64,000 bases of DNA from Clostridium sp. MSJ-8. Its GTDB lineage: Bacteria; Bacillota; Clostridia; Clostridiales; Clostridiaceae. Numbering within the stretch: the stretch's first letter is position 1; each line of letters starts with the position of its first letter. The notes under the pieces are model-generated. The model was not told the DNA's origin. It did no database searches and saw nothing but the letters and a program-made list of their open reading frames with translations. The stretch spans positions 99,409-163,408 of the forward strand of contig NZ_JAHLQH010000012.1 in assembly GCF_018918325.1 (NCBI RefSeq), in the 5' to 3' direction. Position numbers and translations under genes: made by a program. This document shows positions 15,912 through 23,621 of this stretch, one piece after another.

Positions 15912-17258
15912 ATGGAAAACACAAAAGACGGATTATTAATTGGAGTTAATGATAAAGTAAGTACAGGAAAATCTATATTTTTAGGATTACAACACATACT
16001 ATCTATGGATTTATATATAATGCCAATAATTTTGGCAGGAATGATAGGTATGGGAACAACAGATACAGCGTTCTTTATTCAGATGAGTTTCTTTGCATGT
16101 GGTATTGCAACTATAATTCAAACTGCATTTGGAATAAAGTTACCTGTAGTTCAAGGTCCATCATATGTTCCTCTTGGGGCTTTAGCTGCTATAGCAATGC
16201 AATTTGGTGTAGGAACAATGATAGGCAGTCTTATTCCTGGTGCAATAGTGGTAATATTATTAGGATATTTTAAAGTTTTTGCAAAGGTAGTTAAGAAAAT
16301 AGTTCCAACATATATAGGTGGGCTTGTAGTATTAATAGTTGGTATTTCAATTGCACCTACAGCAATAAATGGTGTAGCAAGTACAGATGGAAATCTAACT
16401 GCTAATGTTTTATCAGGATTAACAGCTGCAGTAGTATTAATTGCTTGTATGGTAATAAGTTATAAATCTAAAAAAATTGGTGGCAAAGTGCGTTTAGTTT
16501 CAGTAATACTTGCATTAGTAGCTGGTACAATTGTTGCTGCATTATTTGGTCAAGTTGATTTTTCACCTGTAAAGGAAGCAAGTTGGATACAATTACCTAA
16601 GTTATTTCATTTTGGAACTCCTAAGTTTGATTTAGGATCATGCATACTTATGATAGTAGTATATATGGCTGTATTATTAGATACAATGGGAACATGGGTT
16701 ACTGTATCATCTGTAACTGGAGAGAAGCTTACTGATGAGAGATTAAATAGAGCAGCAATGGGAGAAGGAGCTGGATGCCTTGTAGGCTCATTATTTGGAG
16801 GTACTCCATTAACAGGTTATTCTTCTAATGTAGGAATTATAGCTATAACAAGAGTCGGCAGCAGAAAAGTAATAATTACTAGCGGTATAATATTAATGAT
16901 TTTAGGAATGGTACCTAAATTTATGAGTGTTATTGCATGTATTCCAACTCCAGTTGTAAATGGTGTGTTTGCAATAGTATGTATAATACTTATAAGTAAT
17001 GGAATTAAGATAATACAAAAAGAAGCATTGTCAGAGAAGACTTCATTAGTTGTAGGAATATCAGTACTAGTAACAGTTGGAACAATTATAATGCCTTCAG
17101 ATATAATAAATATGTTACCAAAGGTTGTAACATACTTTGTATCATCTGCAACTGCAGTAGGAGCAACAACAGCTGTTATACTTAACTTACTTCTTCCAGA
17201 AGAGAAGAAGGAAAAAAAAATAGATAAGCATGCAAAACCAGTGCCTGTAGAAGCATAA
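15912..17258 (+). CDS. NCS2-family nucleobase permease (xanthine/uracil/urate type)
   Basis: 448 residues with about 14 membrane segments. QHILSMDLYIMPIIL matches the NCS2 helix-1 motif, LPVVQGPSYVPLGALAA the helix-3 nucleobase motif, and GTPLTGYSSNVGIIAITRVGSRK the helix-10 Asn-containing signature, seen here at about residues 297-318. It imports purines or related ring compounds by ion symport. It lies 34 bp after the deaminase gene with AGGAGGAG before the start, so both form one operon: uptake followed by hydrolytic deamination. An unusual A9 tract precedes the end, where KKEKKIDKHAK forms a charged tail. A terminator hairpin follows immediately. Confidence 0.9.
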   Translation: MENTKDGLLIGVNDKVSTGKSIFLGLQHILSMDLYIMPIILAGMIGMGTTDTAFFIQMSFFACGIATIIQTAFGIKLPVVQGPSYVPLGALAAIAMQFGVGTMIGSLIPGAIVVILLGYFKVFAKVVKKIVPTYIGGLVVLIVGISIAPTAINGVASTDGNLTANVLSGLTAAVVLIACMVISYKSKKIGGKVRLVSVILALVAGTIVAALFGQVDFSPVKEASWIQLPKLFHFGTPKFDLGSCILMIVVYMAVLLDTMGTWVTVSSVTGEKLTDERLNRAAMGEGAGCLVGSLFGGTPLTGYSSNVGIIAITRVGSRKVIITSGIILMILGMVPKFMSVIACIPTPVVNGVFAIVCIILISNGIKIIQKEALSEKTSLVVGISVLVTVGTIIMPSDIINMLPKVVTYFVSSATAVGATTAVILNLLLPEEKKEKKIDKHAKPVPVEA

Positions 17259-17337
17259 AAAAATTAAGTTAGCTAAATGTTGCAAACTAATAAAGGTTAA
17301 AATAGTACAACATTTTTAATGCTAACTTAATTTTTTC
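17257..17337 (+). terminator. core hairpin alone, terminator of the NCS2 operon
   Basis: AATTAAGTTAGC / GCTAACTTAATT plus AAATGTTG / CAACATTT around a diverged loop. It equals the core of the giant palindromes (662-742) with a compensated change (GG/CC to GT/AC), but the outer shells are absent. Confidence 0.85.
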
Positions 17338-17424
17338 TTTTTTAAAATATTAAACTTATGTTCATAAAGGCAGAAATTGTTGAATTTATGATATAATTAA
17401 GTATATAAATTTTAGGAAGGATAA

Positions 17425-18537
17425 ATGATGTTGATAGAGAAAATGAAATCAATACACAGATTATTATTTGGTAATGTAATGGACGAGCCGAAAGAATGTA
17501 CCCAGAATATTTACGTTTTTAGGTATATTTGTTATTGTGTATTTTTCTATACAATAGATATGGCTTTGAATGAATTAGGAATTTTCATAGTAGATAAGAA
17601 TATTTTTCGTTGTGGATATTTAGTGGTAATAGTATTCACACTTTCATATATAGGTTTTTTAATACATTTTAAATTTGAACATTCTATAACAAAATATATT
17701 GGTATTACAGCTTTAACACTGATTATTACAGCTGCTAATGTTTCGCTGACATACCATATGGTATTGATTCTTACAATACCAGTTATTGTAGCAGGAATGT
17801 ATTCTTCTAAGAAATTTTCTCGATATACTTTTGTAATTATGATTTTATCAATAATTATTAGTACATATGGAGGATATTTTTTCGGTATATGTGATGCAAA
17901 TATGGTTCTTTTAACTACTACTTCTCTTAGAAAGTTAAATAATAATGGCATATTTGCAATAACAGAAATAAATAAGAAACCAATAATTACATTGGCAATG
18001 TTTTATGTACTACCACGTTGCCTTATAGCTATTCTTTTTGCATATGTATCAAGAATAGTAAATACAGTTATAAGGAAATCTCAAAGACAAGCAATTATTG
18101 ACTTTATGACAGGGCTTTATAATAAAAATAAATTAATAGAAATTATCGAAGATGAAACATATACTAATCAGAAAATTGGTATTATTTATTGGGATGTTAA
18201 TCATTTAAAATATGTAAATGATACATATGGTCATCAAGCAGGAGATCAATTAATTACCAGAATAGCTTGTTCTATTCAAGATGCAGTTGAGGAAAAAGGA
18301 ATTTCATTAAGATATGGTGGAGATGAATTTATTGCAATTATACCAGATGCAACATATGATGATGTTGAACGAATAATAAGTAGATGGAATGAATTTCTAA
18401 AACAAATACAATCTAAAAATGAGTATCCTGTTTCGGCAGCTGTAGGATATGCACTAGGAGAGGGAAAGGACCTTGAAAAAATTATTGCTATAGCTGATAA
18501 GTATATGTACAATAATAAACAAAATAATGATCTATAG
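17425..18537 (+). CDS. membrane-anchored diguanylate cyclase (GGDEF)
   Basis: 370 residues. About six membrane helices occupy residues 25-215; the C-terminal GGDEF domain begins near 220 with DFMTGLYNKNKLIEI. The catalytic motif RYGGDEFIAII is intact (about 298). Substrate-binding YWDVNHLKYVNDTYGHQAGD also matches. No RxxD inhibitory site is seen at the usual place. It would make cyclic di-GMP in response to an unknown membrane signal. There is no EAL domain. AGGAAGG precedes the ATG, and the gene is followed by a long-stem terminator at 18596-18690. It has no obvious operon partner. Confidence 0.92.
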   Translation: MMLIEKMKSIHRLLFGNVMDEPKECTQNIYVFRYICYCVFFYTIDMALNELGIFIVDKNIFRCGYLVVIVFTLSYIGFLIHFKFEHSITKYIGITALTLIITAANVSLTYHMVLILTIPVIVAGMYSSKKFSRYTFVIMILSIIISTYGGYFFGICDANMVLLTTTSLRKLNNNGIFAITEINKKPIITLAMFYVLPRCLIAILFAYVSRIVNTVIRKSQRQAIIDFMTGLYNKNKLIEIIEDETYTNQKIGIIYWDVNHLKYVNDTYGHQAGDQLITRIACSIQDAVEEKGISLRYGGDEFIAIIPDATYDDVERIISRWNEFLKQIQSKNEYPVSAAVGYALGEGKDLEKIIAIADKYMYNNKQNNDL

Positions 18538-18595
18538 ATATTTTATAGTCCTTAGAAAAAAATTGCAGAATTTTACTTTTTGCTCTTGAAATATT

Positions 18596-18690
18596 ATAAG
18601 GTCTTTTCTATGAAAATGTTGAAGTTATAATAAGTGATACTACTTAATAAATAATTTTAACAGGATTATGGAAAAGACCTTATATTTTTA
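18596..18690 (+). terminator. long-stem hairpin terminator after the GGDEF gene
   Basis: ATAAGGTCTTTTCTAT pairs with ATGGAAAAGACCTTAT; the pairing continues inward imperfectly (TGTTGAAGTTA with TAATTTTAACA). A T5 run follows. Confidence 0.75.
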
Positions 18691-18790
18691 TTCTTTAGGA
18701 AATTATAGTTTTGGTGTAGTTATAGATAAGTATCTTAGACATAGTATTTAAGTAATGTTAAAGCAAACTACCTAAAGAGTAAAAAAAATA
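18685..18790. repeat. short palindromic repeat C, copy 1
   Basis: Ends TTCTTTAGG and CCTAAAGAG are inverted, with TAGATAAGTATCTTA inside. A related palindrome lies at 23297-23397. Left-end fragments (ACTCTTTAGGAAATTATA-like) are found at 28638, 53147 and 56850, each just before a gene and after a hairpin. Confidence 0.55.
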
Positions 18791-18880
18791 GTGCTATGAT
18801 AGAACCCAAAAGTAAGATTTGTAACCTGTCATAAGGCGCTAACAAAATCGATGGCTTCATAAAGTCGCATTGATGATTTT
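18790..18880 (+). promoter_or_regulatory. candidate guanidine-IV (mepA-motif) riboswitch 1 with terminator
   Basis: AGTGC-TATGATAG pairs with CTGTCATA-AG-GCGCT (18790-18840), enclosing ACCCAAAAGTAAGATTTGTA. A second hairpin ending in T6 (about 18844-18880) follows. A very similar element at 19310-19358 precedes the MATE gene. Both share TAGAA, AAAA-TAAG-TTTG-AA and CTGTCAT in the same order. Guanidine-IV RNAs are known upstream of clostridial MATE (MepA) genes; I compared from memory only. Confidence 0.5.
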
Positions 18881-18955
18881 TTATAGACTATTGTAAATTT
18901 AATGGAAAATAAATATAATTAAAGGCATAAAGCTTTATTTTAAGGTGGTGTAAGA

Positions 18956-19297
18956 GTGAGTAATTGTTGGATAATCTTTAGCTTAATTATTTTTTTAGCT
19001 CTTTATATGAGAACTAAAAAAGAAAAAAAGCTAATTATGAAGCAGCATATTATGAGAAAAAGAAATAAGAAGGAGAGAGTTATAATGATAGAACTTGCAA
19101 AAAAATTTATAGGAAAGAAATGTTTAATATATACTTTTGATACACAAGTAACAGGAGTAATAAATGAAGTGACAGATGGAGGAGTATTAATTGACAATAA
19201 TGGTAGTACAGAAGTTTTAAATATGGACTTTATTGTTAGAATAAGAGACTATCCTAAGAATAAAAAAGGTAAGGATAAATCAGTAGTTTTAGATTAG
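18956..19297 (+). CDS. small protein: N-terminal membrane helix plus DUF6897-like domain
   Basis: 113 residues if read from the GTG at 18956, which has AAGGTGGTG upstream. Residues 5-19 form a hydrophobic helix followed by a strongly basic stretch. A second start, ATG 19085 with AAGGAGAGAG before it, would give only the 70-residue soluble domain. That domain (KKFIGKKCLIYTFDTQVTGV to the end, with NKKGKDKSVVLD) resembles small SH3-like DUF6897 proteins of unknown function. Both products may be made. It sits between two candidate guanidine-IV elements and before a MATE pump, so a link to export of a small cation is possible. Confidence 0.65.
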   Translation: MSNCWIIFSLIIFLALYMRTKKEKKLIMKQHIMRKRNKKERVIMIELAKKFIGKKCLIYTFDTQVTGVINEVTDGGVLIDNNGSTEVLNMDFIVRIRDYPKNKKGKDKSVVLD

Positions 19298-19309
19298 TAA
19301 AATAATTGT

Positions 19310-19358
19310 ATTGCCAAGTTAGAATTAAAAAATAAGTTTTGAAATCTGTCATGGTAAT
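19310..19358 (+). promoter_or_regulatory. candidate guanidine-IV (mepA-motif) riboswitch 2
   Basis: ATTGCCA pairs with TGGTAAT and, further in, TTAGA pairs with TCTGT/TCTGTC by Watson-Crick and G-U pairs. The loop ATTAAAAAATAAGTTTTGAA carries the same TAAG and TTTG words as element 1. The helix sequence differs from element 1 but still pairs, which supports an RNA. No terminator is visible between it and the MATE start, so control would have to act otherwise or the copy is decayed. Confidence 0.45.
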
Positions 19359-19448
19359 GAATAAAAATTAATGTTGTGGAGATAATAACTTAGAAGATAT
19401 TATAAAAATAGTGAAAAAATATTTATAGATATAATAAACGGAGAAAAT

Positions 19449-20762
19449 ATGCAAAAGGTAGATTTAACAAAAGGTAAAGTGGCATCAGTTATAATGTTAT
19501 TAGCATTACCTATAATGGGTAGTTCTCTATTACAGTTTACTTATAATATAATAGATATGATGTGGGTTGGTAAGATGGGAAGTAATGCAGTAGCTAGCAT
19601 TGGAACATCTAGTTTATATGTTAATATAGGTAATGCACTCAACTCATTAGTAGTTATAGGTTGTGGGATAAAGGTAGCACATGCCATTGGTGAAAAAAAT
19701 GATAAGGAAGTAAGTGAATACATTAATGTAGGAATTGTAATTAACACTATTATAGGAGTGATATTTGGATTAATTCTTATATTATGTGGAAGATATTTTA
19801 TTGACTTTTTACATGTTAATAATGCAACAGTTGAAAAAGATGCTTATCTATATTTAATAATAAATGCACCTATATTGTTTTTCTCTTTCTTTAACATGTT
19901 ATATACTAGGATACTGGGAAGCTTTGGAAATAATAAGCTTGCTTTTAAGATTAATTTAATAGGTGTATCTTTAAATATAATTTTAGATCCTATATTTATA
20001 TACATATTAAGGTATGGAGTAGTAGGTGCAGCAATTAGTACTTTAATATCTAATGTAACAATGTTCATCTTATTTAAGAGTTTTTCAACAGGAACACTTA
20101 AATATAATAAAAAAATTAAATTAGATGTTAATAAGATAGTAGATGTTATTAAGTTAGGATTACCTATGGCTATTCAGAGAGTATTATTTACTATAATTAA
20201 TATATTGTTAGCTAGGATAATAGCTATATTTGGTTCAGATGCTATTGCAGCACAAAAAGTAGGAGCTCAAATAGAGGCTGTTGCCTATATGGTAATAGGT
20301 GGACTTAATGGTGCAGTTGCAAGTTTTACAGGACAGAATTTTGGAGCGAAGGAATACAAGCGTATAAGAGAAGGATATAGGTGCTCATTAAGTATAGGAA
20401 TTGCTTATGCACTGTTTACGGCAGTTATATTTTGGATTTTCGATAGAGAATTAATAAGTATATTCATAAAAGATGAAGAAACCATAATTATGGCAGCTGG
20501 ATATTTACATGCAGTAGCTTTTTCACAAGCTTTTAGTGCAATAGAAATGATATCTAATGGTCTTTTTACAGGAATAGGTAAACCTAATATATCAGCTACC
20601 ATAAGTATTGTATTTACAACTTTGAGGATCCCTTTAGCATTAGTACTTACAAGATTTTTTGGAGTAAATGGTGTATGGATGAGTATAGCTATATCTAGCG
20701 TAATAAAAGGTATTTTTGCTTACTTATTATATATTGTACAATTAAGAAAAAAATATATTTAA
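19449..20762 (+). CDS. MATE-family multidrug efflux protein (MepA-like)
   Basis: 437 residues and about twelve helices in two homologous halves. The start VDLTKGKVASVIMLLALPIMGSS and the signatures NIIDMMWVGKMGSNAVASIG (helix 1-2) and the repeat-two GSDAIAAQKVGAQIEAVAYM are standard for NorM/MepA-type cation/drug antiporters. It uses a sodium or proton gradient at the membrane. ATAAACGGAGAAAAT precedes the ATG. Upstream lies a candidate guanidine-IV element, which would make this a guanidinium or cationic-drug exporter. The HAD phosphatase gene follows 18 bp later. Confidence 0.9.
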   Translation: MQKVDLTKGKVASVIMLLALPIMGSSLLQFTYNIIDMMWVGKMGSNAVASIGTSSLYVNIGNALNSLVVIGCGIKVAHAIGEKNDKEVSEYINVGIVINTIIGVIFGLILILCGRYFIDFLHVNNATVEKDAYLYLIINAPILFFSFFNMLYTRILGSFGNNKLAFKINLIGVSLNIILDPIFIYILRYGVVGAAISTLISNVTMFILFKSFSTGTLKYNKKIKLDVNKIVDVIKLGLPMAIQRVLFTIINILLARIIAIFGSDAIAAQKVGAQIEAVAYMVIGGLNGAVASFTGQNFGAKEYKRIREGYRCSLSIGIAYALFTAVIFWIFDRELISIFIKDEETIIMAAGYLHAVAFSQAFSAIEMISNGLFTGIGKPNISATISIVFTTLRIPLALVLTRFFGVNGVWMSIAISSVIKGIFAYLLYIVQLRKKYI

Positions 20763-20780
20763 TTAGAATTAGGAGATAAT

Positions 20781-21437
20781 ATGAATAGATATAATTATGT
20801 TTTATTAGATTTAGATGGAACTATTACAGATCCAAAAGAAGGAATAACTAAAGGAATAAAATATGCATTAGATTATTATGGAATAGAAGTGGATAGTTTA
20901 GAGACGTTATGTAAGTTTATAGGACCACCGCTTAATTATTCATTTCAAGAATACTATAATTTCTCAGAAGACAAAAGCAAAGAGGCAGTAGATAAATATA
21001 GAGAATATTATGGATCTAAAGGCATATATGAAAATATATTATATGATGGAATGGAGGATTTTCTTAAAGAATTAAATAATATAGGTGTTCAAGTTATGCT
21101 TGCAACATCCAAGCCACAAGTGTATGCTGAAAAGATATTAGAACACTTCCATATAGATAAATATTTTACTTTTATTGGAGGAAGTAATTTAGACTTGAGC
21201 AGAAATAAAAAAGAAGAAGTTATAAAATATGTTATAGAAGAAAATAATTTACCATTAGAAGAGGTTGTTATGGTTGGAGATAGAGAATATGATATCATAG
21301 GTGCTAAGAAAAACAATATTAGTTCTATAGGTGTATTGTATGGTTACGGAGATAAAGAAGAATTAGAAAATGCGGGAGCTGATTATATAGCTAGTAACTT
21401 ATTGGATTTAAAGAAAATAATATGTTTAAATGAATAA
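20781..21437 (+). CDS. HAD-superfamily phosphatase (Gph/PpaX-like)
   Basis: 218 residues. Motif I is LLDLDGTITD with the nucleophile Asp at about 9, motif II is LATSKP (about 108), motif III the Lys near KKEEVIKYVIEE, and motif IV VMVGDREYDIIGAKKN (about 166-181). The alpha-helical cap after motif I (FIGPPLNYSFQEYY) is the C1 type of phosphoglycolate phosphatase and pyrophosphatase PpaX relatives. The natural substrate is unknown; many such enzymes clear damaged or misincorporated phosphates. It is probably cotranscribed with the MATE gene, 18 bp upstream, without an obvious functional link. Confidence 0.87.
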   Translation: MNRYNYVLLDLDGTITDPKEGITKGIKYALDYYGIEVDSLETLCKFIGPPLNYSFQEYYNFSEDKSKEAVDKYREYYGSKGIYENILYDGMEDFLKELNNIGVQVMLATSKPQVYAEKILEHFHIDKYFTFIGGSNLDLSRNKKEEVIKYVIEENNLPLEEVVMVGDREYDIIGAKKNNISSIGVLYGYGDKEELENAGADYIASNLLDLKKIICLNE

Positions 21438-21487
21438 AATTCATCTGTTTTTAAGTAAAGTACTTTTCATAATTTTATATACGAAAA

Positions 21488-21532
21488 GGTTATTGCATTA
21501 ACAATTTTTAATAGCTAATGCAATAACCCCAT
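21488..21532 (-). terminator. hairpin between HAD phosphatase and aldo-keto reductase genes
   Basis: GGTTATTGCATTA pairs perfectly with TAATGCAATAACC. On the minus strand it is followed by TTTTCGT, on the plus strand by no T-run, so it mainly suits the minus-strand reductase gene. Confidence 0.65.
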
Positions 21533-21604
21533 CATCTATATTTAATTATAGATATTTCATCTATCTAATTGGCAGGGTGTATAGCAGGTTTGGAGTAAAT
21601 TTAT

Positions 21605-22525
21605 TTATGGTAATTGGTTACCTGCTGCTTGATAAATTTCATACCACTCTTGTCTAGTTAATGTAATATTAGATGCTTTTGCAATTTCTTTTAGACGATT
21701 AGGATTCATAGTTCCTACTATAGTTTGAATTTTTGCAGGATGTCTTAATATCCATGCAGTAGCAATAGTTGTATTAGTTACATTATATTTTTCTGATATT
21801 TCATTTATTTTATTGTTTAATTCTTTAAATTTATCATTATCTAAAAACACACCTTCAAAGAATCCATATTGATATGGTGACCAAGCTTGTATTTTTATAT
21901 CTTTTAAACGGCAATATTCTAAGACACTACCATCTCTGTTGATAGAAGAGGTATTATTTATGTTCATATTTAATCCGGAATCTATCATTCCAGTATGCAT
22001 TATACCAAATTGTAATTGATTTATTATTATTTTGTTATTTAAATATTTATTAAGTAATTCTATTTGCATAGGAGTGTGATTACTTACACCGAATTCTCTT
22101 ACTTTACCTTCTTTGTGTAATATTGAGAAAGCTTCTGCAACCTCTTCTGGCTCCATAAGAGTATCAGGTCTATGAAGTAATAAGGTATCAATATAATCTG
22201 TTTTTAATCTTTTTAGGCTTCCGTTTACTGAATTTAATATATGTTCTTTTGAAAAGTCATACATAACTCCAGGCACTATGGAACATTTAGTTTGAATGAT
22301 TATTTTATCACGAATAGATGGATTCTTAATAAGAATTTCTGAAAATATTTCTTCGGATTTACCATTTCCATATATGTCGGCATGATCAAAGAAGTTGATG
22401 CCTTCTTCAATAGCCGTTTTTACAAGAGCATCTATATTAGTTTTAGAAGTATCAGCCATTCTCATACAACCAATTCCTATTTCAGATACATTAATATTAG
22501 ATTGACCTAATTTAAAATATTTCAT
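21605..22525 (-). CDS. aldo/keto reductase
   Basis: 306 residues, a TIM-barrel NAD(P)H-dependent oxidoreductase of the YdhF/YcsN-like type. The catalytic tetrad is visible as Asp and Tyr in FFDHADIYGNG (residues about 46-56), Lys in IIQTKCS (about 83) and His in TLLLHRPDTL (about 117). C-terminal cofactor motifs include WILRHPAKIQTIVGTMNP. GGAGGCTTATC-like sequence precedes the ATG at 22525. It stands alone on the minus strand and is divergent from the EamA remnant. The physiological carbonyl substrate cannot be inferred. Confidence 0.92.
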   Translation of the reverse strand: MKYFKLGQSNINVSEIGIGCMRMADTSKTNIDALVKTAIEEGINFFDHADIYGNGKSEEIFSEILIKNPSIRDKIIIQTKCSIVPGVMYDFSKEHILNSVNGSLKRLKTDYIDTLLLHRPDTLMEPEEVAEAFSILHKEGKVREFGVSNHTPMQIELLNKYLNNKIIINQLQFGIMHTGMIDSGLNMNINNTSSINRDGSVLEYCRLKDIKIQAWSPYQYGFFEGVFLDNDKFKELNNKINEISEKYNVTNTTIATAWILRHPAKIQTIVGTMNPNRLKEIAKASNITLTRQEWYEIYQAAGNQLP

Positions 22526-22689
22526 AAGATAAGCCTCCTTAATTGATGTTTAAATTATATACTATTATATCATTAGTTATATAAATAAGTATCTGAATTT
22601 GTAATGAAATATATGATAAAAATTCACTTTTGTAATTATTATACTAATGATAAACTAAAATTGAATTATATGTTAAGGGGAAATTTGTT

Positions 22690-23172
22690 ATGAAGAAGAA
22701 TTATTTAAAATATATTAGTGCTTTGATACTATTTGGATTGAATGGGATAGTAGCAAGTTCTATAGCACTATCAAGTTATGAGATTGTTATGTTACGAACT
22801 TTTATAGGTAGTATATTATTATTAATTTTGTTCTTGTCGATGAAGAATAAATTTACTTTTTATAAACATAAGAAATCTTTTGTATTTCTTATTATTTCGG
22901 GTATAGCTATGGGAGCTAGTTGGATGTTTCTCTATGAAGCATATCAAGAGATAGGAGTGAGTTTAGCTTCTATTGAATATTATTGTGAACCTGTAATTGT
23001 AATGATTTTATCGCCTATTATATTTAAAGAAAAACTTACATATAAGAAAATACTTGGATTCATATGTGTAGTAGCTGGAATATTGTTAGTTGATGGACAA
23101 GAAATTGGTAATATAGATAAAAAGTTTGGAATATTCTGTGGTGCAATGTTTAGTGAATTGTCAAGTGAATAA
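22690..23172 (+). pseudogene. truncated EamA/DMT-family transporter (N-terminal half)
   Basis: Only 160 residues, about half a normal EamA protein. Five helices are present: SALILFGLNGIVASSIAL, the MLRTFIGSILLLILFLSM region, the ISGIAMGASWMFLYEAY region, ASIEYYCEPVIVMILSP and a fifth ending LLVDGQEIGN. The frame stops at SELSSE just where the linker into the second five-helix repeat should begin. Eight bases later comes the -35 of the thi operon promoter, so the 3' half was replaced by or lost next to the thi region. A short functional half-size protein (as in SMR-like pairs) is conceivable but less likely. Confidence 0.75.
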
Positions 23173-23179
23173 TTATTTA

Positions 23180-23208
23180 TTGACATTATTGGTAAGTACT
23201 TATATAAT
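23180..23208 (+). promoter_or_regulatory. promoter of the thi operon
   Basis: TTGACA (23180-23185), 17-base spacer, TATAAT (23203-23208): a consensus sigma-A promoter. It lies immediately after the stop of the truncated EamA gene. Confidence 0.85.
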
Positions 23209-23246
23209 GAAAATGTAAAAATTAATACTTAATTTGTTTAGAGTGA

Positions 23247-23301
23247 ACGTTTTGAGTTCATGAAGGGGTACACCACCACGGGTGTAGTTTTTCATGAGCT
23301 C
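23247..23301 (+). terminator. leader terminator / possible attenuator before thiS
   Basis: GAGTTCATGAA pairs with TTCATGAGCTC; an internal loop GGGG/GTTT leads to a second helix TACACC/GGTGTA, and T7 follows. It lies between the promoter and thiS, so readthrough must be controlled or partial. The sequence does not contain the TPP-riboswitch core words. Confidence 0.8.
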
Positions 23302-23397
23302 TTTTTTTACTTTATAGGTAATTATATATTATGGATAAGTATCTTAAACATAGTTATTTATACATCTTTACAATAGCATTAGTTATAGAGTAAAAAA
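23297..23397. repeat. short palindromic repeat C, copy 2
   Basis: TTTTTTTACTTTATAGGTAAT on the left is largely the reverse complement of ATTAGTTATAGAGTAAAAAAA on the right. The centre has GGATAAGTATCTTAAACATAG, shared with copy 1 (18685-18790) and the region at 53183-53197. Confidence 0.55.
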
Positions 23398-23421
23398 AGA
23401 AAAATATAGGAGGTGAAAGTT

Positions 23422-23616
23422 ATGGTTATTGTTAATGGAAAGGAATTACAAGCAGCTAATAAGACAATTGCTAATTTAGTTGCAGAAGAAGGATATAACT
23501 TATCTAGAATAGCAATAGAGTTAAATGGGGAAATTATCCCTAAATGTAATTATGATAAAACAATATTGAAAAATGGAGATAAGTTAGAAGTAGTAACATT
23601 TGTAGGAGGAGGCTGA
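23422..23616 (+). CDS. thiS: sulfur carrier protein ThiS
   Basis: 64 residues from ATG 23422, placed 8 bases after AGGAGG. It is a small ubiquitin-fold protein that starts MVIVNGKEL and ends VTFVGGG, with the C-terminal Gly-Gly that ThiF adenylates and that carries the thiocarboxylate sulfur used by ThiG to build the thiazole ring of thiamine. It is the first gene of thiSFGHE; thiF starts 6 bases after its stop. One extra Gly before the terminal pair is normal for the family. Confidence 0.95.
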   Translation: MVIVNGKELQAANKTIANLVAEEGYNLSRIAIELNGEIIPKCNYDKTILKNGDKLEVVTFVGGG

Positions 23617-23621
23617 TAATT

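Noticed and set aside
23254..23367. Second leader peptide beginning inside the thi leader hairpin
   Set aside because: The ATG lies inside the terminator stem, has no ribosome binding site and the encoded peptide shows no biased codons.
23209..23412. TPP riboswitch before thiS
   Set aside because: The conserved CTGAGA and GGATAATACC-type words are missing, and the hairpin found is a simple terminator.
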